A stretch of 64,000 bases of DNA. It comes from Epiperipatus broadwayi (Eukaryota > Onychophora > Udeonychophora > Euonychophora > Peripatidae). The notes beneath the pieces are model-generated. The model made no database searches. It was not told where the DNA came from and was given only the letters and a program-made list of their open reading frames with translations. The stretch lies in NCBI GenBank assembly GCA_028023455.1, contig JAQFVV010000143.1:1-64000 (forward strand). The letters are read 5' to 3'. Below, piece by piece: positions 48,866 to 60,333 of the stretch (the stretch's first letter is position 1; every line of letters begins with the position of its first letter). Position numbers and translations under genes: made by a program.

Positions 48866-49195
48866 AAGCTCCATGTGGCTGCATGTATATCTGGAGGTGC
48901 AAGAATTTGATCTCTAATTTTAAGTTTATTTATTTTGTTGTAGAAATGTGATTGGAGTATTTTTGTGGTTAGGTTAAAGCTGAAATAGCATCTAAGGAAA
49001 CAAAGAGTGAATAGAATAAAAATAGTTGTTCTAATGATTGGAAAAAGTCCTCTGTTTATACGGATGATGAGCGATTGTGAGTGAGGCTGATTGGGACTTA
49101 ATTACATATGTAATGACAGTTTGATATATTTGAACGGGCATTTAAAGAAAAAGTGTTGGACCGTTTCTTCCTTTTTATGGCAGAGTGGACAAGTT
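48866..49195 (-). pseudogene. E4: C-terminal fragment of ORF2 of the E1/E2/E3 retrotransposon family
   Basis: Minus-strand translation from about 49193 gives CPLCHKKEETVQHFFFKC, the C-terminal zinc motif (CX2C...H...C) of the family, matching CGLCHQNEETVQHLLYHC of E1. After one stop it continues with a weakly conserved part and ends with KLKIRDQILAPPDIHAATWSL, matching IRDKLITSPDIYAATWSL of E1. The 5' side ends abruptly just before a foldback element at 49238. No (AAT)n tract is nearby. Confidence 0.85.
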
Positions 49196-49237
49196 TAAGG
49201 TAATAATATTTATTAGAAGCGTTTCAAATATATATAT

Positions 49238-49393
49238 ATGGAAATTTTGAATGTGTGGAGTTATCTATTTAAATCAACTTAATTAGAAAGGATGCATCAA
49301 TCTGTCAGTTTACTTTGACTCTTGGCCAGTTGTTGTAGGTTAAGTGCTTTCTAATTAAGTTGATTTTAAGTTCACACATTTAAGATTTCAATC
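49238..49393. mobile_element. Foldback/MITE-like inverted repeat
   Basis: Arms of about 50 bp: GAATGTGTGG...AAATCAACTTAATTAGAAAG on the left is inverted on the right as CTTTCTAATTAAGTTGATTTT...ACACATTTAAGATTTC, with small gaps. The inner 21 bp are perfectly paired, with a spacer of about 50 bp. Its position at the broken 5' side of E4 suggests that it inserted there. Confidence 0.75.
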
Positions 49394-50717
49394 TAAATAT
49401 TCATTATATACATATTTAAATGGTTCATACTATCTTTTATTTCTTCCACATGTCAAATGGATATGTGAGCTCCAAAGACTTAGAAGAATATAACAACTCT
49501 TTATTTGGCTAAATTGACTTTTTTAACTTTTCTCAGAGCTTTGTTGTGATTAATGACATGTATATGAGGTTTAAAAATATAGTGTACATTCTATGTTTTT
49601 ATACCTCACGAAATAAAAATATTTTAATATATATACGATAACAAAAAAATCCACCATAAATATTTAATTTCTTTTTTTACCTTAAAGTTTGATTTTGATC
49701 AAATTAAGTGAATTATGAAAAATCAAAAACTCCATATCTACCCTTGAGACATTATCAATAGTTAATACAATTTTTTTTTCGTATGAGTAACTTTTTATTG
49801 ACGTACAGAAAATATATAAAGCGTTTTTATTTCTTAAAACGAGATTTTTTTTCTTCCAAATTTTACATTGATGGCTAACAATAATGTGACTTTTTCTTTC
49901 AAACATAACTTGTTTAAAATGTCTAAATGGCGTTCTACTTTGAAAATGTTTTCTTAAAAGTAAAATTATCTTACGTCTTTCTTTGCAGTGTTGAAAATTG
50001 CAAATCCCATAATTCCTTCAATAGAGCTTACAAATTTCTGACAGCAAAAAGCATTAGTGTTAAAAAATAAAACAAGTTTTTTCTTTTATACGGTGATGGA
50101 CATTTTAAAATAGAAAATGAATTGATTAAAGCTTAGGAGCTTTTAGTGGGAATCTAAAATATTTTATTAATCAGTTAATAATTAACACATGTAATGTTTT
50201 TTTTTAATTTTAGTTTCTACATATTAAACTTCATTTATTAATTACAATATACCTAATTATCTACAATATTTTTTTTTCTGCACATACTCAATGGGTGTGG
50301 TAGATATTTGCATTTCTACGATTAACTAAAAATAATTTCTGTTTAATGATGTAGTAATTATATCGCTATTCAATTTTTTTTTTAAAAATGCAAAATAAAA
50401 ATCATTTTGATAATAATAGTAATAATAATATGCTTTTATATATTTGAATATGTTTATCTGTATCTACCTTTCAGATACAATTTTTAATATAATTTTTTTT
50501 TATACCTTATCCATGAACACAGAGCAGGATTTAAGATTGGTGAACTAAGCTAAAAAAATATTTTGATATCCTTCTCAAAGATAGACATGCATATGAGTAA
50601 TCCGATTAAAATTCTATTGATATGATAAAGATAAATTTGTTTATTATTGAAATAATTAGTTGATTACAATAATGAAAAACAAACAAGTACACATTTTATT
50701 TTTTTAACAAAGAATGT
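49394..50717. other. AT-rich sequence, no gene seen
   Basis: Short frames (for example 49682-49906 minus) lack any recognisable motif. No structured repeat seen. Confidence 0.5.
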
Positions 50718-50746
50718 ATTTTTTTTTAATAGGATTAAACTTTATT
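50718..50746 (-). terminator. Polyadenylation signal with A run (minus strand)
   Basis: On the minus strand AATAAA (50746-50741) is followed 12 nt later by a run of about ten A (50728-50718). A genomically encoded A tail after a signal at this distance suggests the 3' end of a retroposed transcript. Upstream on the minus strand, 51540-50750 is less AT-rich but has no recognised ORF. Confidence 0.45.
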
Positions 50747-51989
50747 GGTACAAAATGTTTTACAAGGTAAACATTGATTTACATAATATAATATTGAGAT
50801 CTAAAATGATACATTGTATTTTTTGTCCATAGCTTTTCCAAAAATTGATCAACTTGTAAAAACTCTAAGCATCATGAGATAATTATTAAAAGTAAACCTC
50901 TGTTACAATTAGGAATTATTTGTTAAACCTAGCATTTCAAATATGAATAACGTTATAGGAGTACAATATTGAAAAATCCAATTTACAGTGGTTAAGTTGA
51001 GGAATAGGAAAGCACTTGAGATAATGTATAATATGGGCTAAGTCAATCTACTGTTCAGTTCTACAAGATGGCCTCGAATATCCCCAGAAAAAAGCAATCC
51101 AGTATACTTTGGAAGACTTATGGAGAACAAGGAAAAAAACTAAGCTTTAAAATATATCTGCTGAAAACCATTCTAATCCACATGAAAAACCATATGAACA
51201 GCAAAGGGCCAACCCTATCAATAACAACATTGGAAATAATAGAAGTAAATAAGGTGAATTACTTGCAATTAAAACCATTAGGCCAAACTGCAACTTACTT
51301 TGCAATAATACATGGATAAAATCATTTGTAGGAACAATGCTAAATAAAACGCTAAATATAACGTTATTTATCTTTCCTATGAATGAGAAAATCAATATCA
51401 GAAATGATCCCCACAGCACCCTCATTCCAGCTCCCATACTCAACAGAACTAGGATTTAGGCTCCTGGGGCCCATCCTGATAATCAAACCCTCTCATCAAG
51501 CCAGCAAAACTGAGTGAAATGAAGAATTTTCATTAAAAGACAAAATCACTTTAAAAATCTTTTGACATTTTAATGGCTGCCATATAATTTGCACAGCATT
51601 TTTATAAAGGTTGAAATTATTCTTACTTGTGATAACGTGTTGGCATAACTTGTATATGAAAAGAGAGTCAAGAAACTCCTCTTTTAAATAGGAATAGTTT
51701 TTGAGAAAATTAATTCCTCAAACTAAGACAAAAGGAACTAAAACCGGGATCCAGAAACAGAATCAACTGGAGTCCTTGACTCTCTCTAGTATTTATTTAA
51801 TAAATTATTACATTTTACAAAGTACATAATTATTATTTTTATTTTATTAAAAAATCTGGCATAATGATATCCAAAGATAAACTCTATGGTTGTTATTTTT
51901 CATTCTTTTGAATCTACTAAATGACTTTTTACCTGATTATTAATATTGTAACCATGATACAAGGAGGAGAGAAGAGAGAGAGATATCAA
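50747..51989. other. Possible retroposed non-coding sequence, unrecognised
   Basis: The stretch 51060-51540 is less AT-rich than its surroundings and has an 83-aa plus frame (51068-51319) and a 98-aa hydrophobic minus frame (51443-51147). Neither shows a known domain and they overlap antisense, so at most one could be real. I do not call a gene. A (GA)n-rich stretch precedes the SINE at 51965-51984. Confidence 0.4.
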
Positions 51990-52075
51990 GCATTGGTGGC
52001 CTAGTGGTTAGCGTAGCTGCCTTCCAAGACGCTGGCCCGGGTTCACTTCCCGGTCAATGCATTTGACATATGGAA
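51990..52075 (+). mobile_element. tRNA-Gly(TCC)-like SINE copy / tRNA pseudogene
   Basis: Head 51990-52061 is clearly tRNA-Gly-like. GCATTGG pairs with TCAATGC, the D region is GTGGCCTAGTGGTTAGC, the anticodon loop CTTCCAA carries TCC at 52023-52025, and the T arm is CCGGGTTCACTTCCCGG. The anticodon stem has two mismatches (GCTGC against GACGC) and the T loop lacks the usual CG, so it is unlikely to work as a tRNA. It is followed by TTTGACATA and an A run, the tail seen at 32431 and 42020. Confidence 0.7.
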
Positions 52076-52839
52076 AAAAAAGAGATAGATAGATATATAA
52101 CAGAGTGCCAAATTGTAACTTTAACAGAACTGCTGCTGTACCATTTCCATGAACTCATAGATTTTTCAAATTATGAATTTATAAGGTAAGCAATTTATTA
52201 ACTTCTAAAATAATTTTAACTTGTAAAATATCTAGATTTAGTTCTCTTCTTAAATTAAATAGTTTCTTAAATCAAGCCAGCCAAATTGAAATTCACAAAA
52301 GATAATGGACTGACTTGGCTATCATGTATTTGTAAATAACAGTCACATGAATCAAACACAGCTGTTTTATATCTCACAAGGATATTAATTAAAATACCAA
52401 TTCCTATTCACTCATGCTTAGGATTCTATAATTGCTTTGATAATTCATGTCACGAACACTGAGAATTATATTAGTAGTAAACATTATAAAATATTACCAA
52501 TAATTTATTTCCAATAATAACTTCCCTATACTCTCAAATTCCACTAAACTTTATTACCTTTAACTTCTACACGTTGTTGTATTTTCATGGTCAGATATGC
52601 ATGGAATAAACAGTGTTATTGATTTATTTAACTTCTAATACCACATTAATTATATAATGATAAGTTCATGAGCTCTTAATTCAAAATTAGAAAATTATAG
52701 TCTCTGGGTTCAAATCAGGAAAGCAAAATTTCTATTGGTGATTTACAAAATTATTGTTGACCAATGAATGTTATTCCAGCAATATAACTTAAGTAGACAT
52801 ATGCTTGATCTGAGAGCTAATATCTATTTTTTATCAACC
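52076..52839. other. AT-rich sequence, no gene seen
   Basis: A box-B-like GGGTTCAAATC at about 52707 is the only tRNA-like trace. Otherwise plain AT-rich sequence up to the microsatellite. Confidence 0.5.
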
Positions 52840-53288
<449 letters not shown>

Positions 53289-53289
53289 G

Positions 53290-54647
53290 TCGTTAATACT
53301 AGCAGTTACAGACAAAAATTTATCCCTCTATAAATTTCCAAGAGAACTCCTATTTAAGGAATTAACAACACAAGTATTATGGGATAGCATCATGACTATT
53401 GGAGAACATCCCAACTCCAGATATTTAGCTATAGAATTTTACAACAAAAATCAATGTGAAGCATTTCAAATAAAAGTTCAGAAATTAGAAAGTTATGCTT
53501 TAGTGGTGGTTGACAAAAATATACAAAACTACTACACAGGCATTTTGAAAAATACATATTTTGGATATAGCATACAAGATTTTACCTAACTAATTCACCC
53601 TTATGGTCAGGCAATCTATATCAAGCCTATCTACTGTTACGATACTCCAATCCCTATACATACCAACAGCTTCTATTTCAAAATCAAACTAAAAGAAAAC
53701 ATCAATCCTGAAGAAATCCCCAACCAGATTATTGATCAAGAAGCAGTCCTCACACTTCAAATAAAAGGACTCAGGCCAAAGTGCTATGCATGTGGAGAAA
53801 GAGGTCATTTGGCAGGAGACTGCCACACAAGGAAAGACCACAGGAGTGACCAGCAAACAAAGGAAATCCCAGAACAAAACCAAGCAACTCAAAACCAAAT
53901 AATAAATAATGCAGAAAGCAGCAAGATACATACAAGTCTTCAACAACAAAAAAATCAGGAAAAACAAAGTATCTTAACAATACAAGATAAGAACGAACCA
54001 TTAAACTTGACAATGGAAAAGATTAATAAAAATGAAGAGTGGAAAAACAGCACAACAAAACTCATCAATAGCAATCAATCACAAGAAAAAATTGAAAATC
54101 AAAATATAATCACAAGAGAAAATATAAAACTGAAAAGCACCCAAAGTAAAATAAAAGATCAAACAAATAAGGATCTGCAAATAAACAGTGAAGAACAAAT
54201 AAAGGAATATGAAAATATCACAGATGTAGAATCTCAGATGGAAGAAGATGATTCTACACACAAAAATGAAAACATCAACAATTATTCCAACTTACCACTA
54301 AAACCAACAATTAGAAATAATACAGCCACAGAAATCTTAGAAAAAATAACACTAGATATACCACAAAACATAGTAATAGAAAAAGAGCAAAAAAGAAAGC
54401 CAGGCCGGCCACCAAAAAAAAATATAAAAAAATTAAAGTAAGATCAGAAGAAGATGTAATCACCAACTCTGAGCATACATATCAGACTACTGAAACCTCT
54501 GATGAAGATACTAATCAAGACTATGAAGATGAATCAGAAGCACAACCCAATACAAAAACTAGTAAAAAAATACTAACTGATCAAAGCCACATTACCACTA
54601 AAAATAACATAATTGAATTAGACACTCAACAAAATTCAAAACAATAA
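53290..54647 (+). pseudogene. E1 ORF1 (nucleic-acid-binding protein), 5'-truncated, one stop
   Basis: The open frame begins with SLILAVTDKNLSLYKFP, which matches SLVLAVTDNQCSLYRFP of E2. One in-frame TAA (53587-53589) interrupts it after YSIQDFT. A CCHC knuckle CYACGERGHLAGDC is encoded at 53782-53823 (CX2CX4HX4C). A long Gln/Asn/Lys-rich linker follows and then an AT-hook RKPGRPPK near 54394-54417. The frame stops at 54439-54441. An overlapping frame shifted by -1 continues with acidic sequence (EEDVITNSEHTYQ, TSDEDTNQDYEDESEAQ) to 54647, probably the original C-terminus separated by an indel in an A run. ORF1 proteins of non-LTR elements bind the element RNA; the AT-hook would add affinity for AT-rich DNA. 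Confidence 0.85.
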
Positions 54648-54706
54648 AAAGCCCACTTACTGATCAAAGGAAAATTACCAAAGAAAAATATATATATATA
54701 ATCAGA

Positions 54707-57700
54707 ATGAAAATAAAAATTGCTGCAATCAATATCAGGGGTTTAAATTCAACCCAAAAAATATACAAAGTAAAACACTGGATACAACAAATCAAACCAC
54801 ACATTACAGGTCTACTAGAAACCAAAATCTATGCAGGGTCACAAGTAGACCCATCCAAATACTTTGGTACTGAAGGATTCTATGCAGGTTCCAGAGATGC
54901 AACATCACCATCAGCAGGATCTGCCCTAATAATTGCAAATCATTGTCCATTCCAAACTTTCAAAATCACTTACATTGATTCAAATCTCCTAATCACTACA
55001 TTCAGTCACAAAATAATGACAATCAATGTAATTTTTGTATATATGCCAATAAATAAACAAAGAATTGAAACAATAATCATGTCAATAAATTCAAGATTAG
55101 CCACCACAGCAGATCCCACCATCTTGGTTGGTGACTTCAACACATCGTATCTGGAATTTACTAAAAAATGGCTCCACAAAATACAAGTTCCACTAATGAG
55201 TGGACAAGGTTTTCTTCCTCAGGATGCTGTCTCATTCCATAATGGTCGGTTTAAATCACTGATAGACTTATGCTTTTATTCACCGACTCTACATCACTTA
55301 ATAAAAATAAACCTCATACCATCGGGCTTCTCCGATCACTCTGCACAAATAATAACTATTAACCTAAACCAAATGCAAACTAACATTTCACCACTAACAA
55401 AAACAATCAGAATCCTTCTTCCCAAGTCAACCCCAGAATTTATCTTTTCTGAAACCTATATAATGCTAGAAAAACTAAGACAAATAAAACTAGACCCTAT
55501 ACAACAATACCAAGCTTTTATCAATATTTTGTCATTTAATATAAACCACATAGTAATGAATAGACCATCACCATCCAAGCTACTAGAATATGCTGATAAA
55601 ATACATGAAAAACTTACAGCAATCACGCCTACACATCACACCCAAAATTATATAAGAAACTTAACACAAGAATATAATAAGGCTTGTCAGTCCCTAAAAG
55701 AGTATCTAAAAATTAAAAAAACCAAATTATGCATCACCCACCAACACACATGGTCACGTAAATACATAAAATGGGCCCTAGGAAGTGCACCTGAAATTAA
55801 AGTACCAATGGCCATACAAACCCAAAGAGGAATATTTGCTGGCCAAAATATAATAATGCCAATGTTTGAACATTTTAGAGACAAACTGCGATCAGCACCA
55901 CCAATACAGTGGACAGCACACATATTTGGACCACCAAAAAATGAAAATTTATTCACGGCAGATGATTTCATTAAAAAAATGAATGAAATGAACAATAACT
56001 GTCACCCTGGAAGCCCAGGAATACCACTTTTTGTCTTAAAACACCTTAGCCAATTCACTTCAAAATATCTTTGTAATCTGGCAAACCATCTAGCTCAAGA
56101 AATTAGGAGTGTACAGGGAGTGTACCCCATAGCAATAGTACCTTACAATAAAAAGAATAAAAAAATTCCTGCACTTGAAGACATAAGACCTATATCCATG
56201 GGACCGCTTCCAATGAAGATACTGGAAAAGGTAATAAAAGAAAAAATAGAGCCATTTTTGATGCCTTCCATCTCTGATACTCAGTTTGCTAAGAAAAAAT
56301 CTTCAACTACACAAGCAGCTCTACTTTTCAAAACCATAATGGTAACTGTAAGAAATAAAAAAAATATAGCCCTCTGGTCATACAACTGGATATAGCATCA
56401 GCCTTTGACACTGTCAACATATCTATATTGCTAGAGATGCTCGAAACCACGGACATCCCCAGATCCATGCTATATATAATAGCAAACCTATTAATAAACC
56501 GTGAGCTACACATAACACTTAATGGTAGAAATTCTCCCTCTTTCTACCCCACCCAGTCACTATCACAGGGTTCACCTTTAAGTGCCCTACTCTTTATTTT
56601 TTATATTAACCCCTTAATTAAAAAAATAAATAAATCCTTTGAAGGCATACAGATACCAGGATCAACACAAAAAATAGCATGTTTGGCATATATGGATGAT
56701 GTCACGGTGTTTCTAACTTCTAAAAAGCAGATACCGCAGTTGAACAAGATAGTGGAAGAATATTCAGCCAATTATGGACTGAAGATAAATCCAGCAAAAT
56801 CTGCATCTTGGCATATATTCTCAGGCAAACCATGTGAGTCCGTATTTCAGGGAAAACCAAATCCCTTTCTGGGTTTTCCATTTTATATGGGCACCACAAG
56901 AATGCGCTGTCACATACAAAACAAACTCAAAGAAGATGTTGAAAAAATAGCAAATTCATTGTCTAAAGCATATCTATCAATATATGCAAAGACACAACTA
57001 ATCAACAGGCTAATCATGACTAGAATAACATACTACATGCCAGTAATTGTTTTTTCTAAAGGTTTCATCCGGAAAATTAACTCCATATGCTGTAAACTTA
57101 TGTGGGCCAGGAAAACAGTGGCCATATCAATTAAAAATCTTAGCCGACCACTAATAAAAAATGGCCTTGGCCTACACAGCCTCAACATTTTCCACATGCA
57201 AAAACAAAAAAATACAACAATTGCCTTAATTAATCAATTTACAAAATTAAAACATCTAATTAAAATAACACCTACTGATCGACCACCCCCAAAAGACTCA
57301 CTCATTCAATCGGCAATATACCACTGCAATGCAATAGGAAAAATCCCCAACCAATGGACAGAAAAATATAAATATTGGGAAATCTATGAACTAATGCAGA
57401 ACCATACCACCAACAATCAAATATTACCACTATTAAAAATAAACAATAAAGTATTAATTAAAAAATACAAGAAATGGGAGTTAGAACCAAAATTTTTCAA
57501 TTTTATCCTTAAAATAAACTTAGATGCCCTCCCAACCACATACTTTCTGGTACATAGAAGACTACATAGAGACATGGATCCTTTATGTGGCTTATGCCAT
57601 CAGAATGAAGAAACTGTCCAGCACTTACTGTATCACTGCAAAGGTCTGGAACAAGTAAGAATTATACTTTGCAACACATATAGGAAAAATAAAACCACAA

Positions 57701-57939
57701 TGGAACAAGTAATGATGGCTTTCCAAAGTAAAACAATACCACTGATTAGGGCAGCAACTTTTGTTCTATATTCACTATGGTGCACAAGATGTACGTTCCT
57801 AATGGGAAATAACACAAGGCGACATCCATCTACTTTTGAACACAAGTTACGGCAAATACAAATCCGGGACAAATTGATAACAAGTCCAGACATCTATGCA
57901 GCTACCTGGTCTCTGCTTAAACACAGAGCAAGGTTGTAA
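54707..57939 (+). pseudogene. E1 ORF2: endonuclease-reverse transcriptase, one frameshift
   Basis: Starts at the ATG at 54707 (MKIKIAAINIRGLN), 60 bp after ORF1. The apurinic-type endonuclease occupies about residues 1-230: an N-terminal NIRG motif, LLETKI (catalytic E), VGDFN at about residue 140 and SDH near residue 208. The RT follows with DIRPISMGPLPMKILEKVI. At about 56371 the frame changes by one base, in a run of C (gccctctgg), and continues with motif A QLDIASAFDTV, motif B SQGSPLSALLF and YMDD (56689-56700). After the RT comes a WARKTVAIS...NGLGLHSL segment like that of L1/Tx1-type LINEs. A C-terminal zinc motif CGLC...H...C (from 57586) precedes the end at 57939. Length would be about 1077 residues. 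No RNase H is seen. Apart from the single frameshift the protein looks intact. Confidence 0.95.
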
Positions 57940-58294
57940 CATAATCAAGGAAATAATGACTAAGTAATATGGAGTACCAACAAGGGAAAAACAAAAATAA
58001 ATAAATAATAAAACAGGAAATAAAGCAAAAGAACAGAGCCCATCCCTATCCAGTAATAGCTTCAGTAACATCTGTGCACCTAATAACTATTGAAATGCAA
58101 CTGTCTATAATATTCTGAACACTTTATTTTATAATGAACAAATCTGTAACATTCAATTAAGACAATATATTATAAAGACGTTATCTTGATTATTGTAATA
58201 ACAATTGTAACCTGGTTGTAACTGGAAAACTTGTAGCACATAATCTATGTAACCATTACTGTATTCTTTTGAGACAATAAAGGCCTTTTGAAAC
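57940..58294 (+). terminator. E1 3' untranslated region with AATAAA
   Basis: AATAAA at 58276-58281 lies about 13 nt before the element end TTTTGAAAC. The last part, ACAATAAAGGCCTTTTGAAAC, corresponds to TCAATAAAGTTTTGCTTTGAAAC in E2, so the 3' terminus is conserved between two diverged elements. Such conserved 3' ends are usually what the RT recognises. Confidence 0.8.
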
Positions 58295-58662
<368 letters not shown>

Positions 58663-60111
58663 ATGGCTACTGCCCAGTCAAGCGTGAGCGAATTAAGCAC
58701 CAATACGAAATTAACAACATCGTTAGTTTCAACATCGCCTATTTCGTATGCAAAAGTACTTAAAAGTAATAGCAATACTACAGCACCAACTCAAATACCG
58801 CGCTTCCGTAGAACAAACACAAATGATATAAAAAATCTTGATCTAAACACTCGAGAGGAAAATCAACCCCCAGCCGCAATCTGGACAAAAGAAACGCTTG
58901 AAAATGTGACGGACCGTTTCAGTAATACGGTGCCTCGTACGTTATTTGAAACATTTCGCAGGTTTTTTTCACCAACTTCGTTAGTACTCGCAGTAACCGA
59001 TAATCAATGCTCATTATATCGTTTCCCAAAAGCTTTATTATATGAAGCAATCACGCAAAATGCACTATGGGAAACAATCTCTTGTATCGCCGATCATCCA
59101 AATTCTCGATATATAACCATTGATTTTTATACTCAGCAGCAAAAAGAACGTTTTCAATCCACTATTTTAGCACTTGATAATTACGCACTCGTAATTATAG
59201 ATGAAAACCGGAAAAATATAATTACTGGAGTGCTTAAAAATACTTATCTTAAATACAACGTACAAGATTTTCAAAAAATGATAAACCCGTTTGGAAAAGT
59301 AATTGCCCTACAGCCTATATATTTAAAAGACACACCTATACCGATATGTAGTAATCGTTTTGAATTTAAAATAAAACTACATAAAAACGTAGACGCCTCA
59401 ACGATTCCAACACAGATTACAGATCAAGAAGCGACACTCTCTCTTCACATAAGAGGTCTAAAGCCACTTTGTTTTGGCTGTGGACAGAGAGGACACCTAG
59501 CAACTCAGTGCGATAACACAAAAAGCAATCACTGTGAACAAACTAAAATCCTCTCCCCAGAACAACCCAGTGATGAAAATAAAATTTATAATAACACTAC
59601 ATCCATTGGCAACCCAATAATAGAAACCGGAAAAAAACAGGTTCAAACACCCACAAACAAAAATAATAATGGATCAGAATTGCCTATCCCAAAGACCAAC
59701 CAAAAAAATAATAACACAAAAACTAACACAGAAATCCAAGATTCAAACGAAAATAATTCTCAAGAAACCACAACACAAAATACAGCAATTACATCACAGG
59801 ATCAGCATCTCAATAAAACAAAATGTGTACCAAGTAAAAATCAACAAACAGAAAGTAAACACACACAGTTATATAATGAAAATATAAATCCAGATAATAT
59901 AAAGATACCAATAATAAAAAAAACTACAATTATAAACAAAACTGCATCAAACATAATGGATGCAATAGAAGCCCCTCTTCCACCTATTCAAGAGAATACA
60001 CCAGAGGGAAAAAGAAAGCCAGGTCGACCACCAAAAAACCATGAATCCAAAAAGGCAAAAAAAAACAGACCAAAAGCACAACTCATCAGACATATACAAT
60101 TTAGAAAATGA
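58663..60111 (+). CDS. E2 ORF1: CCHC-knuckle and AT-hook nucleic-acid-binding protein
   Basis: Intact 482-residue frame. The ATG is preceded by AATAAATC and begins MATAQSSVSELST. Residues 1-75 are Ser/Thr/Asn-rich. About 80-260 is a globular region conserved with E1 (RTLFETFRRFF, HPNSRYITIDFYT, YALVIIDENR, GVLKNTYLKYNVQDF). Residues 270-283 are a CCHC knuckle, CFGCGQRGHLATQC (59470-59511). A long Asn/Gln/Lys/Thr-rich low-complexity linker follows, and at about 449-458 an AT-hook GKRKPGRPPK (60007-60036). Expected role: chaperoning the element RNA and bringing the complex to DNA; AT-hook binding to the minor groove of AT-rich DNA such as (AAT)n is a plausible targeting aid (inference). An overlapping +1 frame (60041-60271) encodes an acidic tail similar in character to that in E1. 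No homologue among host proteins is suggested. Confidence 0.9.
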   Translation: MATAQSSVSELSTNTKLTTSLVSTSPISYAKVLKSNSNTTAPTQIPRFRRTNTNDIKNLDLNTREENQPPAAIWTKETLENVTDRFSNTVPRTLFETFRRFFSPTSLVLAVTDNQCSLYRFPKALLYEAITQNALWETISCIADHPNSRYITIDFYTQQQKERFQSTILALDNYALVIIDENRKNIITGVLKNTYLKYNVQDFQKMINPFGKVIALQPIYLKDTPIPICSNRFEFKIKLHKNVDASTIPTQITDQEATLSLHIRGLKPLCFGCGQRGHLATQCDNTKSNHCEQTKILSPEQPSDENKIYNNTTSIGNPIIETGKKQVQTPTNKNNNGSELPIPKTNQKNNNTKTNTEIQDSNENNSQETTTQNTAITSQDQHLNKTKCVPSKNQQTESKHTQLYNENINPDNIKIPIIKKTTIINKTASNIMDAIEAPLPPIQENTPEGKRKPGRPPKNHESKKAKKNRPKAQLIRHIQFRK

Positions 60112-60333
60112 TGAAATAGAAATGGATGTAAGCCAACAACAAATGGACACCTGTTCGGTTTCATCGCAAATTGCCTGTATAGAGTCTGAAGCAATATTAA
60201 ATGAAAGAAAAACTGATAATAAACCCAACAATGTCTTAAATATGTATCAGCATCCATCTACTGCAATATAAACAAACATTTAGTATTAAAAATAAAATAA
60301 AAATCAATACCCTGTTAAAAAATTATTTAAAAC

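Larger units (their letters stand above)
53289..58294 (+). mobile_element. Non-LTR retrotransposon E1, 5'-truncated, between (AAT)n tracts
   Basis: A plus-strand element with a partial ORF1, full-length ORF2 (one frameshift), a 3' untranslated region and AATAAA. The left border falls inside ORF1 at the position equal to residue 106 of E2 ORF1 and touches the (AAT)n tract, the signature of incomplete reverse transcription at a target. The right border (TTTTGAAAC) runs into (ATC)n then (AAT)n. Similarity to E2 extends over the entire coding part but is well below identity, so the two are distinct subfamily members and not a recent duplication. Confidence 0.95.

Noticed and set aside
51068-51443. 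Host gene exon in either of two antisense ORFs
   Set aside because: No recognisable domain, and both frames are short and overlap. I only note the less AT-rich block and the nearby polyadenylation signal.
51990-52061. Functional tRNA-Gly(TCC) gene
   Set aside because: Two mismatches in the anticodon stem, an altered T loop and the same tail as the SINE copies make a pseudogene or SINE head more likely.
54390-54647. Programmed frameshift linking ORF1 to its acidic tail
   Set aside because: The tail lies in the -1 frame in E1 but the +1 frame in E2, so no conserved shift direction exists.
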